Notes: a model not told the origin generated them from the letters alone. A DNA stretch of 64,000 nucleotides from Streptomyces sp. NRRL S-340 (GCF_000720185.1 NZ_JOIY01000039.1:1-64000); one strand, 5' to 3'; shown: positions 17,850 to 26,589, counted from the first letter of the stretch. Translations and numbers: made by a program.

Positions 17850-17955
17850 CCTGAGCCTTCGTGCGCCCGCGCGACCCGCGTGCGGTGAGGGGCCCCGTCC
17901 GTGCTTCACTGGACGGTGCCCTTTGGCCTTGTTCGGAACGGAAGAGTGGTTTGAG

Positions 17956-18297
17956 ATGCTCCGCTACACGCTGATGCGCCTCGGGATCTTCGTGGGCTGC
18001 CTCGTGGTCGTCTGGGGTCTCGTCTACGCCGGAATCGTGCCGAGCGGTCGCAACGGCTCCAACAGCCTGTGGATCCCTCTCCTCGCCCTGGTGATCTCCG
18101 CCCCGATCAGCTTCGTCGTCCTGCGCAAGGAACGCGACCGGGCGTCCGTCCAGGTCGCCGAACGCGTGGACCGCATGAAGGCGAACATGCAGGCCGCCGG
18201 GCTCGCGGAGGAACTGGCCGGGGAAGAGGCGCGCACCGGTTCCAAGGCCCCGTCCTCCCCGTCCTCCTCCCCCTCGGCCTCCTCGTCCTCTTCCTGA
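17956..18297 (+). CDS. DUF4229 small membrane protein
   Basis: A 113-residue protein with two transmembrane helices (residues 5-24, LMRLGIFVGCLVVVWGLVYA; and about 40-58, PLLALVISAPISFVVL), a charged coiled segment (RKERDRASVQVAERVDRMKA) and a Ser-rich C-terminal tail. This matches the actinobacterial DUF4229 family, of unknown function. In other streptomycetes the gene also lies near the menaquinone cluster. The ATG at 17956 has GGAAGAG upstream and starts directly at the first helix, so I prefer it to the earlier in-frame start at 17923. Confidence 0.8.
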   Translation: MLRYTLMRLGIFVGCLVVVWGLVYAGIVPSGRNGSNSLWIPLLALVISAPISFVVLRKERDRASVQVAERVDRMKANMQAAGLAEELAGEEARTGSKAPSSPSSSPSASSSSS

Positions 18298-18364
18298 CGG
18301 CGTGATCCGGCCACGGCGCCGGACCTCGCCCCGCCGGCTGCCCGGCGGCCCGCGGCGCGAACCG

Positions 18365-18370
18365 TAGGCT
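18365..18370 (+). promoter_or_regulatory. -10 element (TAGGCT) for the TetR gene
   Basis: TAGGCT ends 7-8 nt before the ATG at 18378, predicting a leaderless or nearly leaderless mRNA. No ribosome site is visible. Confidence 0.45.
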
Positions 18371-18377
18371 TGCGCCC

Positions 18378-19064
18378 ATGGGTGCCGTGAAGACCAAGCG
18401 GATGCCGCGGGCGGTTCGCGAACAGCAGATGCTCGACGCCGCCGTGCAGATCTTCGGCCGGCGCGGCTACCGGGCCGCCTCCATGGACGAGATCGCCGAA
18501 CTGGCGGGCGTCTCCAAGCCGTTGGTCTACCTCTACCTGAACTCCAAGGACGACCTCTTCAGCGCCTGCATCCGCCGCGAGGGCGCCGCGCTGACCGCTG
18601 CCGTCCGGGCCGGAGCCCGCGCGGACCTGCCCGCCGACCGGCAGCTGTGGGAAGGACTGCGGGCCTTCTTCACGCACACCGCGCGCTGTCCGGACGGCTG
18701 GTCGGTGCTGCACCTGCAGGCCCGTACCCACGGCGAGCCGTTCGCGTCCGAGACCGCCGCCCTGCGCACCGGGATCGTCACCTTCGTACGGCAGTTGATC
18801 ACCGAGGCGGCCCGGGACGCCCGCCGCACGGGGGACGCCCGCCGCACGGGGGACGTCCGCTGCGCCCACGACCTGTCCGAGCAGGAGGCCGCCGGGCTCG
18901 CCGAGGCCCTGGTGGGCGCCGCCGAGTCCCTCGCCGCCTGGGCCAACGCCACCCCGGGCGTCACCGCCCGCCAGGCGGCCCTCACGCTGATGAACGTCGC
19001 CTGGGCGGGCCTGGGCAACCTCATGGAGGGCCGCCCCTGGAGCCCGCCCGCACCCGGGGACTGA
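18378..19064 (+). CDS. TetR-family transcriptional regulator
   Basis: A 228-residue regulator. The N-terminal TetR helix-turn-helix spans about residues 14-60 (REQQMLDAAVQIFGRRGYRA, then SMDEIAELAGVSKPLVYLYL). The C-terminal ligand domain is family-specific. Around residue 150 it carries an in-frame 18-bp tandem repeat that encodes DARRTG twice. It is divergent in sense from the MaoC/FabG pair downstream (convergent ends at 19064/19190) and is the nearest regulator to the palindromes between fabG4 and fadA2, so it is a candidate to bind them; that link is inference. Confidence 0.93.
   Translation: MGAVKTKRMPRAVREQQMLDAAVQIFGRRGYRAASMDEIAELAGVSKPLVYLYLNSKDDLFSACIRREGAALTAAVRAGARADLPADRQLWEGLRAFFTHTARCPDGWSVLHLQARTHGEPFASETAALRTGIVTFVRQLITEAARDARRTGDARRTGDVRCAHDLSEQEAAGLAEALVGAAESLAAWANATPGVTARQAALTLMNVAWAGLGNLMEGRPWSPPAPGD
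18814..18866 (+). repeat. 18-bp tandem repeat inside the TetR gene
   Basis: Units of 18 bp start at about 18814, 18831 and 18849; the first two are near-identical and the third is diverged. They keep the reading frame and add six residues per unit (DARRTG). Confidence 0.7.
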
Positions 19065-19189
19065 CCGGCACCGGGTGTCGGCGACCGCACCGGTTCTCAG
19101 CGACCGTCGCCGGGCCCCGGCGACGGGTACCGGTCTCAGGGACCGGCGCCGCGTCTCAGGGACGGGCGGCCGGGCCTCAGCAACGGCTC

Positions 19190-20215
19190 TCAGGGGCGCA
19201 GCGGCTCCACCTCGCCCACGAGATGGACCCGCGCCGTCGCGTCCGCCGAGCGCAGCTCGAAGCGCCCGCGTCCGTCGGCGGCGTACGTGAGCGCGCCCGG
19301 CAGCGGCACGGGGGCCCGGAAGGCGGCCCGCACGCGGGCGGCTTCGGGGGTGCCGTGGGCGGCGAGGCAGCGGGCCACGGTCCACATGCCGTGGGCGATG
19401 GGCCGGGGGAAGCCGAACAGGCGGGCGGTGAGCGGGTGCAGGTGGATCGGGTTGCGGTCGCCGGAGGCGGCGCCGTAGCGCCGGCCCAGGTCGTCCGCGA
19501 GCCGCCACTCCCCGACGGCGGGCAGCGGCGCGCGCCCGTCCCGGAAGGGCTCCGCCCGCCGCCCGTCACCGGATGAACCCCCGTGCCCGGCGGGATCCGC
19601 CCGCCCTTCCCCGGCAGGATCTCCGTGTCCGTCCCCGGCGGGGTCCGCCCGCCCGCCCCCGGGGTCCCCGTGCCCGGCCCCGGTGGCGCCGGGGCCGCCG
19701 GTGGCCGGGGTGTGCGGGCGGTGGCGGGCCAGGTAGGTGCTCGCCGACTCCCACACGAGGTCACCGCCCGCGCGCAGCTCGGTGACGACGGTCGCCTGCG
19801 TGCCGCGCCGGTGCGCCGCCAGCCCGTCGACGCGCACCGCGATGTCGTACGTCCCCGCCGCGGGCAGCGCGGTGTGCCGGGTGACGGCGATCGACGTGTG
19901 GATGAGGCCGAGCAGCGGCAGCGGGAAGCCGCCGCCGCTCATCAGGCGCATCGCGAGCGGGAAGCCCAGCACGTGCGGATAGGTGACGGGCAGCGTGTCC
20001 TCGCCGGTCGCGAAGCCGCACACGCGCTCGTAGGCGGTCAGCCGCGCGAGGTCGGGGCGGACGGACGCCAGCACGAGGCGGGCGCGGGGGAAGGGCGCGT
20101 CGGGCCGGGGGCGTCTGAAGGGGGAGCGCAGGGCGCCGCGCGCGAGGAGCGGGGCGAGGGCGGGAGCCCGGGTGAGGACGACGGTGGGGCGGCCGCCCGG
20201 GCCGGCAGCGGTCAT
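19190..20215 (-). CDS. MaoC-like hot-dog dehydratase (HtdX-like)
   Basis: A 341-residue double hot-dog protein expected to hydrate or dehydrate enoyl thioesters. The catalytic MaoC motif is in the C-terminal half: YGAASGDRNPIHLHPLTARL, then FGFPRPIAHGMWT, with the Asp-His pair. The N-terminal half resembles the inactive first hot-dog (PHVLGFPLAMRLMSGGGFPL). Between them lies a repetitive Gly/Asp/Pro linker of about 45 residues (about 165-210). The start overlaps the fabG4 stop region: either GTG at 20221 or ATG at 20215. Neighbours FabG4-like and FadA2-like enzymes make a hydroxyacyl/enoyl/ketoacyl module, as in the mycobacterial Rv0241c-Rv0243 locus. Confidence 0.9.
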   Translation of the reverse strand: MTAAGPGGRPTVVLTRAPALAPLLARGALRSPFRRPRPDAPFPRARLVLASVRPDLARLTAYERVCGFATGEDTLPVTYPHVLGFPLAMRLMSGGGFPLPLLGLIHTSIAVTRHTALPAAGTYDIAVRVDGLAAHRRGTQATVVTELRAGGDLVWESASTYLARHRPHTPATGGPGATGAGHGDPGGGRADPAGDGHGDPAGEGRADPAGHGGSSGDGRRAEPFRDGRAPLPAVGEWRLADDLGRRYGAASGDRNPIHLHPLTARLFGFPRPIAHGMWTVARCLAAHGTPEAARVRAAFRAPVPLPGALTYAADGRGRFELRSADATARVHLVGEVEPLRP

Positions 20216-20217
20216 GG

Positions 20218-21534
20218 TCACGCCCCCAGCAGGCTCTGGCCGCACACGCGGACGACCTGGCCGTTGACCGCGCCGGAGTCCGGGTGGGCGAGCCAGGCCG
20301 TCGTCTCGGCGACGTCGACGGGGAGTCCGCCCTGCGCGAGGGAGTTCATCCGGCGGCCCGCCTCCCGGATGAACAGCGGGACGGCGGCGGTCATCCTGGT
20401 CTCGATGAACCCGGGCGCTACGGCGTTCACCGTGACCCGGTGCCCGGCGAGCGCGCGGGGCGCGAGGGCGCGGACCAGTCCGGCGACGCCCGCCTTGCTC
20501 GCGCCGTAGTTGGTCTGGCCCGCGTTCCCGGCCAGACCCGCGATGGAGGCGGTGGCCACGATCCGGCCGCCCGGGCGCAGGGTGCCGGCCGCGAGCAGCG
20601 CGTCGGTGGTGCGCAGCACGCTCGCCAGGTTGACGTCCAGCACCTGGCTCCAGCGTTCGGCGGGCATGTTCACCAGCCGGCGGTCACGGGTGATGCCCGC
20701 GTTGTGGATCAGCACGTCCAGGCCGTCCGGCAGCGCGGCGGCGATCCGCTCGCCCGCGTCGGCGGCGGTGATGTCCAGGGCCAGGGCGGTGCCGCCCAGG
20801 CGCGCGGCGACCGCGCGGGCGTCCGCCTCGGCCGCCGGGACGTCCAGGACGACGACGTGGGCGCCGTCCCGGGCGAGGGTCTCGGCGACCGCCTCGCCGA
20901 TGCCGCGCGCGCCGCCGGTGACGAGGGCGGTGCGGCCGGCCAGGGGACGGCCGGGGTCCGCGGCGTTCCGTGCGGCGGACGGGTCCGGGGCCGGGGGGCC
21001 GACGTGGATCACCTGCCCGCTGACGTAGGCCGACTTCGGGGAGAGCAGGAAGCGGAGGGTGGATCCGGCGGCGTCCGCGTCGGTGAGCCGGACGAGGTTG
21101 ACGGTCCTGCCCCGGCCGATCTCCTTGCCGAGCGAGCGGGTGAAGCCCTCCAGGGCCTGCTGGGCGGCGGCCTGGTGGTGGTCGTCCGCATCGAGGGGTG
21201 CGCCCAGCAGCACCACGCGTCCGCTCGCCGCGACCGACCGCAGGACGGGGTGCAGTGCCGCGTGCACCGCGGCGAGGGTGCCGACGTCCCGGACCCCGGT
21301 GGCGTCCAGGACCACGGCCGCGGGGTTCCGTTCGCCCGGCGGCAGTCCGGTGCGGGCCAGGACCGGGGCGGCGTCCAGGAGGCTCTCGCCCGCCGTCAGG
21401 TGCAGCAGGGGGCCGTCGAGCAGCGGCCGCTCCGGTGACCAGCGGCGCAGGGCCGCCGGCTGCGGGAGCCCGAGGCGACGGGTCAGGAAGCGGCCGGGTG
21501 CGGTGCGGGTGAAGCTCAGATAGCGGTCGGCCAT
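20218..21534 (-). CDS. fabG4: high-molecular-weight 3-oxoacyl reductase (FabG4-like)
   Basis: A 438-residue short-chain dehydrogenase with two Rossmann-like halves. The N-terminal half (to about residue 200) is a degenerate flavodoxin-like/SDR part, and the C-terminal half is a complete FabG: TGGARGIGEAVAETLARDGA for NAD(P) binding, HNAGITRDRRL, the active-site serine in ATASIAGLAGNAGQTNYGASK with Tyr and Lys (YGASK), and NAVAPGFIETRM. This architecture matches mycobacterial FabG4, a CoA-specific long-chain ketoacyl reductase. It is divergent from the thiolase gene across an 85-bp region with two palindromes, and is followed by the MaoC gene. Confidence 0.92.
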   Translation of the reverse strand: MADRYLSFTRTAPGRFLTRRLGLPQPAALRRWSPERPLLDGPLLHLTAGESLLDAAPVLARTGLPPGERNPAAVVLDATGVRDVGTLAAVHAALHPVLRSVAASGRVVLLGAPLDADDHHQAAAQQALEGFTRSLGKEIGRGRTVNLVRLTDADAAGSTLRFLLSPKSAYVSGQVIHVGPPAPDPSAARNAADPGRPLAGRTALVTGGARGIGEAVAETLARDGAHVVVLDVPAAEADARAVAARLGGTALALDITAADAGERIAAALPDGLDVLIHNAGITRDRRLVNMPAERWSQVLDVNLASVLRTTDALLAAGTLRPGGRIVATASIAGLAGNAGQTNYGASKAGVAGLVRALAPRALAGHRVTVNAVAPGFIETRMTAAVPLFIREAGRRMNSLAQGGLPVDVAETTAWLAHPDSGAVNGQVVRVCGQSLLGA

Positions 21535-21559
21535 GTGCGTCTCCCACGGGTCGCCATTG

Positions 21560-21589
21560 CTTACTCTGGAGTAAGGTTACCGGGGGTAA
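21560..21589. promoter_or_regulatory. two adjacent palindromic operators between fabG4 and fadA2
   Basis: CTTACTCTGGAGTAAG (21560-21575) is a perfect 7-bp-arm palindrome; TTACCGGGGGTAA (21577-21589) is a perfect 5-bp-arm palindrome just after it. Both share TTAC-N-GTAA ends, with centres about 15.5 bp apart. They sit in the only intergenic space between divergent lipid genes and look like binding sites for a dimeric regulator, possibly the nearby TetR protein. Confidence 0.7.
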
Positions 21590-21619
21590 GCCTATGTCAC
21601 GGGTGAGGAGCAGGTCGAG

Positions 21620-22912
21620 ATGAGTCCTCTGCAGTCCGAACCGCGCGCGGTCCGCGAGGTGGCGGTGCTCGGCGGTGCCCGCATCCCGTTCGCCCGCTCC
21701 GACGGCCCGTACGCCACCGCCTCCGACCAGGAGATGCTCACCGCCGCCCTCGACGCCCTGGTCGAGCGCTACGGTCTCCAGGACCCCGGCGCCGTCGGCG
21801 AGTTCGTCGCCGGTGCCGTCCTCAAGCACAGCCGCGACTTCAACCTCGCCCGCGAGACCGTCCTCGGCTCCCGGCTGGACGCGCGCACCCCGGCCTACGA
21901 CATCCAGCAGGCCTGCGGCACCGGCCTGCAGGCGGTGATCGCCGCCGCCAACAAGATCGCCCTCGGCCAGACCGGGTCCGCCGTCGCGGGCGGCGCGGAC
22001 ACCGCGAGCGACGCCCCGCTGGGCGTCAACGACGAACTGCGCCGCATCCTGCTCGCCGCCCGGCGCGCCAAGTCCGCCGGGGCCCGGGTGAAGGCCCTCG
22101 CGCGGGTACGGCCCCGGCACCTCGTCCCCGACATCCCGCGCAACGCCGAACCCCGCACCGGCCTGTCCATGGGCGAGCACGCCGCCGTGACCGCCCGCGC
22201 CTGGGGCATCACCCGCCAGGCGCAGGACGAACTGGCCGCCACCAGCCACCGGCGGCTGGCCGCCGCCTACGACCGCGGCTTCTTCCAGGACCTGGTGGTC
22301 CCCTTCCGCGGCCTGGAGCGCGACCAGAACCTCCGGCCCGGCTCCACGGTGGAGAAACTCGCCGCGCTCAAGCCGGTGTTCGGCCTGGACGCCCCCGGCC
22401 CGACCATGACCGCGGGGAACTCGACACCGCTGACGGACGGTGCCGCGACCGTGCTGCTCGCGTCCGAGGAGTGGGCGCGCGCCCGCGGCCTGGCACCGCT
22501 GGCCTACCTGACGGCGTACGAGACGGCGGCCGTCGACTTCGCGCACGGCGATGTCGCCGACGGCGAGGACGGCCTGCTCATGGCCCCCGCGTACGCCGTC
22601 CCGCGGATGCTGGAGCGGGCCGGGCTCGGCATCGAGGACTTCGACCTGATCGAGATTCACGAGGCGTTCGCGTCCCAGGTGCTGGCGACCCTGGCGGCCT
22701 GGGAGAAGAGGGGCCTGGCCCCGGTCGACCGCGCCCGCCTCAACGTGGCCGGATCCTCCCTCGCCACCGGGCACCCCTTCGCCGCGACCGGCGCCCGTAT
22801 CGTGGCGACGCTGGCCCGGCTGCTCGCCGAGCGCGAGGGCCCGGCCCGCGGGCTGATCTCCGTCTGCGCGGCCGGCGGCCAGGGCGTGACGGCGATCCTG
22901 GAACGCGCCTGA
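21620..22912 (+). CDS. fadA2: thiolase / acetyl-CoA acyltransferase (FadA2-like)
   Basis: A 430-residue thiolase. Catalytic residues are visible: the nucleophilic cysteine in QQACGTGLQ (about residue 98), IEIHEAFASQ, GHPFAATGAR and the second cysteine in SVCAAGGQG near the C-terminus. It cleaves or forms 3-ketoacyl-CoA. The context of FabG4-like reductase and MaoC-like hydratase indicates fatty acid beta-oxidation or chain modification rather than acetoacetyl-CoA synthesis. It is transcribed divergently from fabG4 past the two palindromes; a ribosome site GAGGAGCAGG precedes the ATG. Confidence 0.93.
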   Translation: MSPLQSEPRAVREVAVLGGARIPFARSDGPYATASDQEMLTAALDALVERYGLQDPGAVGEFVAGAVLKHSRDFNLARETVLGSRLDARTPAYDIQQACGTGLQAVIAAANKIALGQTGSAVAGGADTASDAPLGVNDELRRILLAARRAKSAGARVKALARVRPRHLVPDIPRNAEPRTGLSMGEHAAVTARAWGITRQAQDELAATSHRRLAAAYDRGFFQDLVVPFRGLERDQNLRPGSTVEKLAALKPVFGLDAPGPTMTAGNSTPLTDGAATVLLASEEWARARGLAPLAYLTAYETAAVDFAHGDVADGEDGLLMAPAYAVPRMLERAGLGIEDFDLIEIHEAFASQVLATLAAWEKRGLAPVDRARLNVAGSSLATGHPFAATGARIVATLARLLAEREGPARGLISVCAAGGQGVTAILERA

Positions 22913-23271
22913 ACGCCTGAGCCCGGACACCGGAACACCTGAAACGCCCGAACGCCCGAGCGCCGGGACCCCGGGGGTGCCGGGACCGGCGCTCCGGCCG
23001 CCCCCGGATCCCGGGCGCGAACGTGCTCGCGCACACGTGTGAAGCGCGGGCGGGAAAGGCGCCAGGTGCACAACCCCGTCCCCGGACCATCGCCCGACCC
23101 GCCGGTAACCCGCACGGACTCCCCATGAGCGCGCCGTACGATCCCGTGTGCAACCGGCGGTAACCGAAGGCCCCGCACAGCCGCGCACGCACCACCGGTG
23201 AACGACCCGGTCCGCACCGCGCGTACCCCATGCGGCAGAGCAGGACGAAGCCGCAGGCCCCAGGAGCTGCC
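22913..23271 (+). other. gap between fadA2 and the acyl-CoA ligase gene
   Basis: About 360 bp without a gene. It holds a hairpin at 22958-22994 in which GAGCGCCGG pairs with CCGGCGCTC, likely the fadA2 terminator. It also holds a possible -10 TACGAT at 23137-23142 for the ligase gene, and two GGTAACC motifs (near 23104 and 23158) that resemble the TTACC half-sites upstream of fadA2. Confidence 0.5.
22958..22994 (+). terminator. hairpin after fadA2
   Basis: Arms 22958-22966 and 22986-22994 are perfectly complementary with further pairing inside; it lies 46 bp past the fadA2 stop. There is no T tract. Confidence 0.55.
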
Positions 23272-25359
23272 ATGCCCATCTCGTACTCGTCGTCCCCGTG
23301 GCCGTCCGGTGCTCCCGTGCCGCCGCCCGCCGCCGCGCACCCCGGCCGCGCCCACGGCGTCGGGGACGCCGCCGGCCGCGGCCAGGACCACGGCGGCGAA
23401 CACGGCCCCGACCTGGACCTCGACCAGGACCCCCAGGGCGGCCAGGCGGTGGTCGCGCCGCGGATCCGCCGGCTGGACGGCGTGGTGCGCGAGGCGTACG
23501 TGCCGCCGCTGGTGGCGCGGGTGACCCACGGCTCGCTCGCCGACCTGCCCTTCGAGAACGCCGCCGCCGACCCCGGGCGCCGTGTCCTCAGCCGCCGCGG
23601 CGCGGACGGCGGCTGGAACGACGTGACGGCACGGCAGTTCGCCGCCCAGGTGCGGGCCCTGGCGAAGGGCCTGATCGCGGAGGGCCTGGCGCCGGGCGAC
23701 CGGATCGCCGTGATGGCGCGCACCCGCTACGAGTGGACGCTGCTCGACTTCGCCGCCTGGGCCGCCGGTCTGGTCACCGTGCCGGTCTACCCCACCTCCT
23801 CCCTCTTCCAGACCCGCTGGATCCTGCACGACTCGGGCGCGGTGGCCCTGGTGACCGAGACGGCCGGCCAGGCCGCGGCGCTCGGCCCCGAACGCGACCG
23901 CCTGCCCGGCCTGCGCCACCTGTGGGTCGTCGACCACGGCCACCTGGACCGGCTGGCGGAGCTGGGCGAGGCGACCGTGCCGGACCAGGAGACCGACGTA
24001 CGCCGGGGCGTCCTCGGCCCCGACACACCGGCCACCATCGTCTACACCTCGGGCACGACCGGCCGCCCGAAGGGCTGCGCCCTGACCCACGGCAACTTCC
24101 TCGCCGAGGTCGACAACGCCATCGAACTCCTCCACCCGGTCTTCGGCGCGAAGGACGGCCGGAAGGAGGGCAGGACGAAGGACAGCGGGGCGAAGGGACA
24201 GGAGGAGCCCTCGACGCTCCTCTTCCTGCCCCTCTCGCACGTCTTCGGCCGCATGGTCGCGGTCGCCTGCGTCCGCGCCGGGGTCCGCTTCGGCCACGCG
24301 CCGAGCCTCGCGGCGCAGGACCTGCTGGCCGACCTGGCGAGCTTCCGGCCGACGTTCCTGCTCGCCATCCCGTACATGCTGGAGAAGATCTACAACAACG
24401 CCCGGGCCACCGCCGAGCGCGGCGGCAAGGCGTCCTCCTTCGACCGCGCCGCCGGGGTGGCCCGCCGCTACGGCGAGGCCGTGGAGGCCCGGCGGCACGG
24501 CTCCGGCCCGGGCCCGACCCGCTCCCTGCGCACCGCCCGTGCCTTCTACGACCCCCTGGTCTACCGCCGCATCCGCAACGCCCTCGGCGGCCGTCTGCGG
24601 CACGTCATCTGCGGCGGGTCCCCGCTCGGCCGCCGCCTGGCCGCCTTCTACGCGGGCGCCGGCATCGAGGTCTACGAGGGCTACGGCCTGACGGAGTCGA
24701 CGGGCGCGGCGACGGTCACGCCCCCGCACCGGCCCCGCCTGGGCACGGTGGGGTGGCCGCTGCCCGGCACCCGGGTCCGGATCGCCGCGGACGGCGAGGT
24801 GCTGCTGAGCGGCCGTCAGGTGTTCCGCGGGTACTGGGACCCGAACGCGGGCGGGGTCGTCCCGGCGACCCGGGACGGCTGGTTCGCGACCGGGGACATC
24901 GGCCGCCTGGACGACGAGGGCCACCTGACGATCACCGGCCGCAAGAAGGAGATCCTGATCACCGCGGGCGGCAAGAACGTGGCCCCCGCCCCGCTGGAGG
25001 ACTGGCTGCGCGCGCACCCCCTGATCTCCCAGTGCATGGTCCTGGGCGACGGCCGCCCCTACGTCGGCGCGCTGATCACCCTGGACCCCGAGGGCATCAC
25101 CCACTGGCGCCGGATGAACGGCAGGCACCCCGTGCCCGCCGAACTCCTCATCGACGACCCCGACCTGGCGGCCGTCCTGCAACGGGCCGTGGACGAGGCG
25201 AACAAACTGGTCTCCCGCCCCGAGTCGATCCGCCGCTTCGCCGTCCTGCCGGTCGACTTCACCGAACGGGCGGGCCACCTGACCCCGTCGATGAAGCTCC
25301 GCAGGGACGCGATCATGCGCGACTTCGCCCGGGAGGTGGAGGGCCTGTACGGGGGCTGA
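23272..25359 (+). CDS. long-chain fatty acid-CoA ligase (AMP-binding)
   Basis: A 695-residue adenylate-forming enzyme that activates fatty acids as acyl-AMP and then acyl-CoA. It has the P-loop YTSGTTGRPKG (about residues 256-266), LPLSHVFGRM, YEGYGLTESTGA (A5), GWFATGDIGRLDDEG (A7) and KEILITAGGKNVAPAPLE (A8), with the catalytic lysine region LTPSMKLRRD near the C-terminus. About 80 residues of Pro/Gly/His/Asp-rich sequence precede the domain, more than usual. The ATG at 23272 has AGGAG upstream. An insertion rich in Lys/Gly lies near residue 300. Its 3' end overlaps the convergent LysR gene by 47 bp. Confidence 0.93.
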   Translation: MPISYSSSPWPSGAPVPPPAAAHPGRAHGVGDAAGRGQDHGGEHGPDLDLDQDPQGGQAVVAPRIRRLDGVVREAYVPPLVARVTHGSLADLPFENAAADPGRRVLSRRGADGGWNDVTARQFAAQVRALAKGLIAEGLAPGDRIAVMARTRYEWTLLDFAAWAAGLVTVPVYPTSSLFQTRWILHDSGAVALVTETAGQAAALGPERDRLPGLRHLWVVDHGHLDRLAELGEATVPDQETDVRRGVLGPDTPATIVYTSGTTGRPKGCALTHGNFLAEVDNAIELLHPVFGAKDGRKEGRTKDSGAKGQEEPSTLLFLPLSHVFGRMVAVACVRAGVRFGHAPSLAAQDLLADLASFRPTFLLAIPYMLEKIYNNARATAERGGKASSFDRAAGVARRYGEAVEARRHGSGPGPTRSLRTARAFYDPLVYRRIRNALGGRLRHVICGGSPLGRRLAAFYAGAGIEVYEGYGLTESTGAATVTPPHRPRLGTVGWPLPGTRVRIAADGEVLLSGRQVFRGYWDPNAGGVVPATRDGWFATGDIGRLDDEGHLTITGRKKEILITAGGKNVAPAPLEDWLRAHPLISQCMVLGDGRPYVGALITLDPEGITHWRRMNGRHPVPAELLIDDPDLAAVLQRAVDEANKLVSRPESIRRFAVLPVDFTERAGHLTPSMKLRRDAIMRDFAREVEGLYGG

Positions 25360-26275
25360 GGGATCCGGCCGCCGGTTCCGGCCCGGCGGCGAGGCCGCGG
25401 CAGCAGTCCACCACCGTCTCCGCGAACGCGCGAGCCAGCGGGGCGAGCGCGTCCCAGCGGCGGACCGCCCAGCCGACGGACAGGGGGCGCAGGGCCGGCA
25501 CGGGCACCAGGCGCAGCGGGCCGTCCGGCGCGGTGTGGCCGGGCAGGGCGGGCACCAGCGCGCGCCCCACCCCCAGCTCGGCCAGCAGGAACGCGGTGTC
25601 CCAGTCGGCGACACTGGTGTCGGAGCCGAACCGGACGCCCAGCTCCGCGCAGGCCGCGTCCAGATGCGCGGCCGACGTCGAGTTCGGCGGCAGCCGGATC
25701 GGACGCAGATCGCGCAGCTCGGCGGCGTCCACCCGGGCGCGGCCGGCCAGCGGGTCCTCGGCCCGCACCGCCAGCACCCACGGCAGCTCCAGCACGCCGC
25801 GCTGCTCGACGCCCCGCACCGGTGCGCCCAGCGTGACCCAGGCCAGGTCCAGCTCGCCGCCGCCCAGCGCGTCGAAGCAGCCGCGGCTCGAACTCTCCGT
25901 GAAGAACTCCAGGCTGACCTTGGGGTACCGGCGGCGGAAGGCGACCACCGCGTCCGCCATGAAGTGCCGTACGGTCGTCGCGCCGGTCGCGATCCGTATC
26001 GAGCCGGTCTCGCCGTCGGCCAGGTCGCGCAGCCGCCGCAGGGCGCCGTCCAGGCCGGCGAGGCCGTCGGCGGCGGCCGCCCGCAGGATGGCGCCCGCGG
26101 GGGTGGGGACGACCCCGCGCGGCCTGCGTTCCAGCAGGCTCACGCCGGTCTCCCGCTCCAGCCGCTTCACGTGCTGGCTCACCGCCGACTGGGTGCGGCC
26201 CAGGTCCCGGGCGACCGCGCTGAGGTTGCCCGCCCGGCACACGGCCACGAACACCCGGAGATCATCGAGAGTCAC
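25313..26275 (-). CDS. LysR-family transcriptional regulator
   Basis: A 320-residue LTTR. The N-terminal winged helix-turn-helix covers residues 1-60 (DLRVFVAVCRAGNLSAVARD, then LGRTQSAVSQHVKRLERETG), and the effector domain follows from about residue 90 (GSIRIATGATTVRHFMADAV). The GTG start lies at the edge of the gap before cspA. The last 47 bp overlap the end of the acyl-CoA ligase gene on the other strand. The C-terminal Pro/Gly/Arg tail encoded there looks like read-through added to the fold. Target genes are unknown. Confidence 0.92.
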   Translation of the reverse strand: MTLDDLRVFVAVCRAGNLSAVARDLGRTQSAVSQHVKRLERETGVSLLERRPRGVVPTPAGAILRAAAADGLAGLDGALRRLRDLADGETGSIRIATGATTVRHFMADAVVAFRRRYPKVSLEFFTESSSRGCFDALGGGELDLAWVTLGAPVRGVEQRGVLELPWVLAVRAEDPLAGRARVDAAELRDLRPIRLPPNSTSAAHLDAACAELGVRFGSDTSVADWDTAFLLAELGVGRALVPALPGHTAPDGPLRLVPVPALRPLSVGWAVRRWDALAPLARAFAETVVDCCRGLAAGPEPAAGSLSPRTGPPPPGRSRA

Positions 26276-26511
26276 CCGGCCAGGCTAGGCCCTCGTCCGG
26301 TTCGCGCCGGGTGCGAGGGCTCCTCCCGAGCCGACCCAAGCTTTTCCTTGGGTGCAGCCACAAATCCCCAGGATTGACTGGACCTTGAGGCTGTACGACG
26401 ATCTTCGCAGGGCCCGGGCGGCAACCCGCTCCAGCCCCCGCCGGGATCCGGACCGCGGGCGGGGGAGGGAGCGGGTGCCGACCCAAACGGAAACGAGCAC
26501 CGCCCCCGGAA
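26276..26511. other. gap between LysR and cspA
   Basis: About 240 bp with no coding signal. AAGCTTTTCCTTGGG-like A/T-richer sequence near 26339 could be part of the LysR promoter, but no clear hexamers are seen. Confidence 0.3.
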
Positions 26512-26550
26512 AAAGGCAGGAGCCCCGTCGCCGGAAGGCGTGGGGCTCCT
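26512..26550 (-). terminator. Rho-independent terminator of cspA
   Basis: AGGAGCCCC (26518-26526) pairs with GGGGCTCCT (26542-26550), with an inner CGCC-GGAA-GGCG tetraloop stem. On the minus strand the hairpin is followed by a run of five T, a classic terminator 40 bp past the cspA stop. Confidence 0.85.
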
Positions 26551-26589
26551 TGGGTACTGCAATCAGATCGGATACTGCGCGCGGGACGC

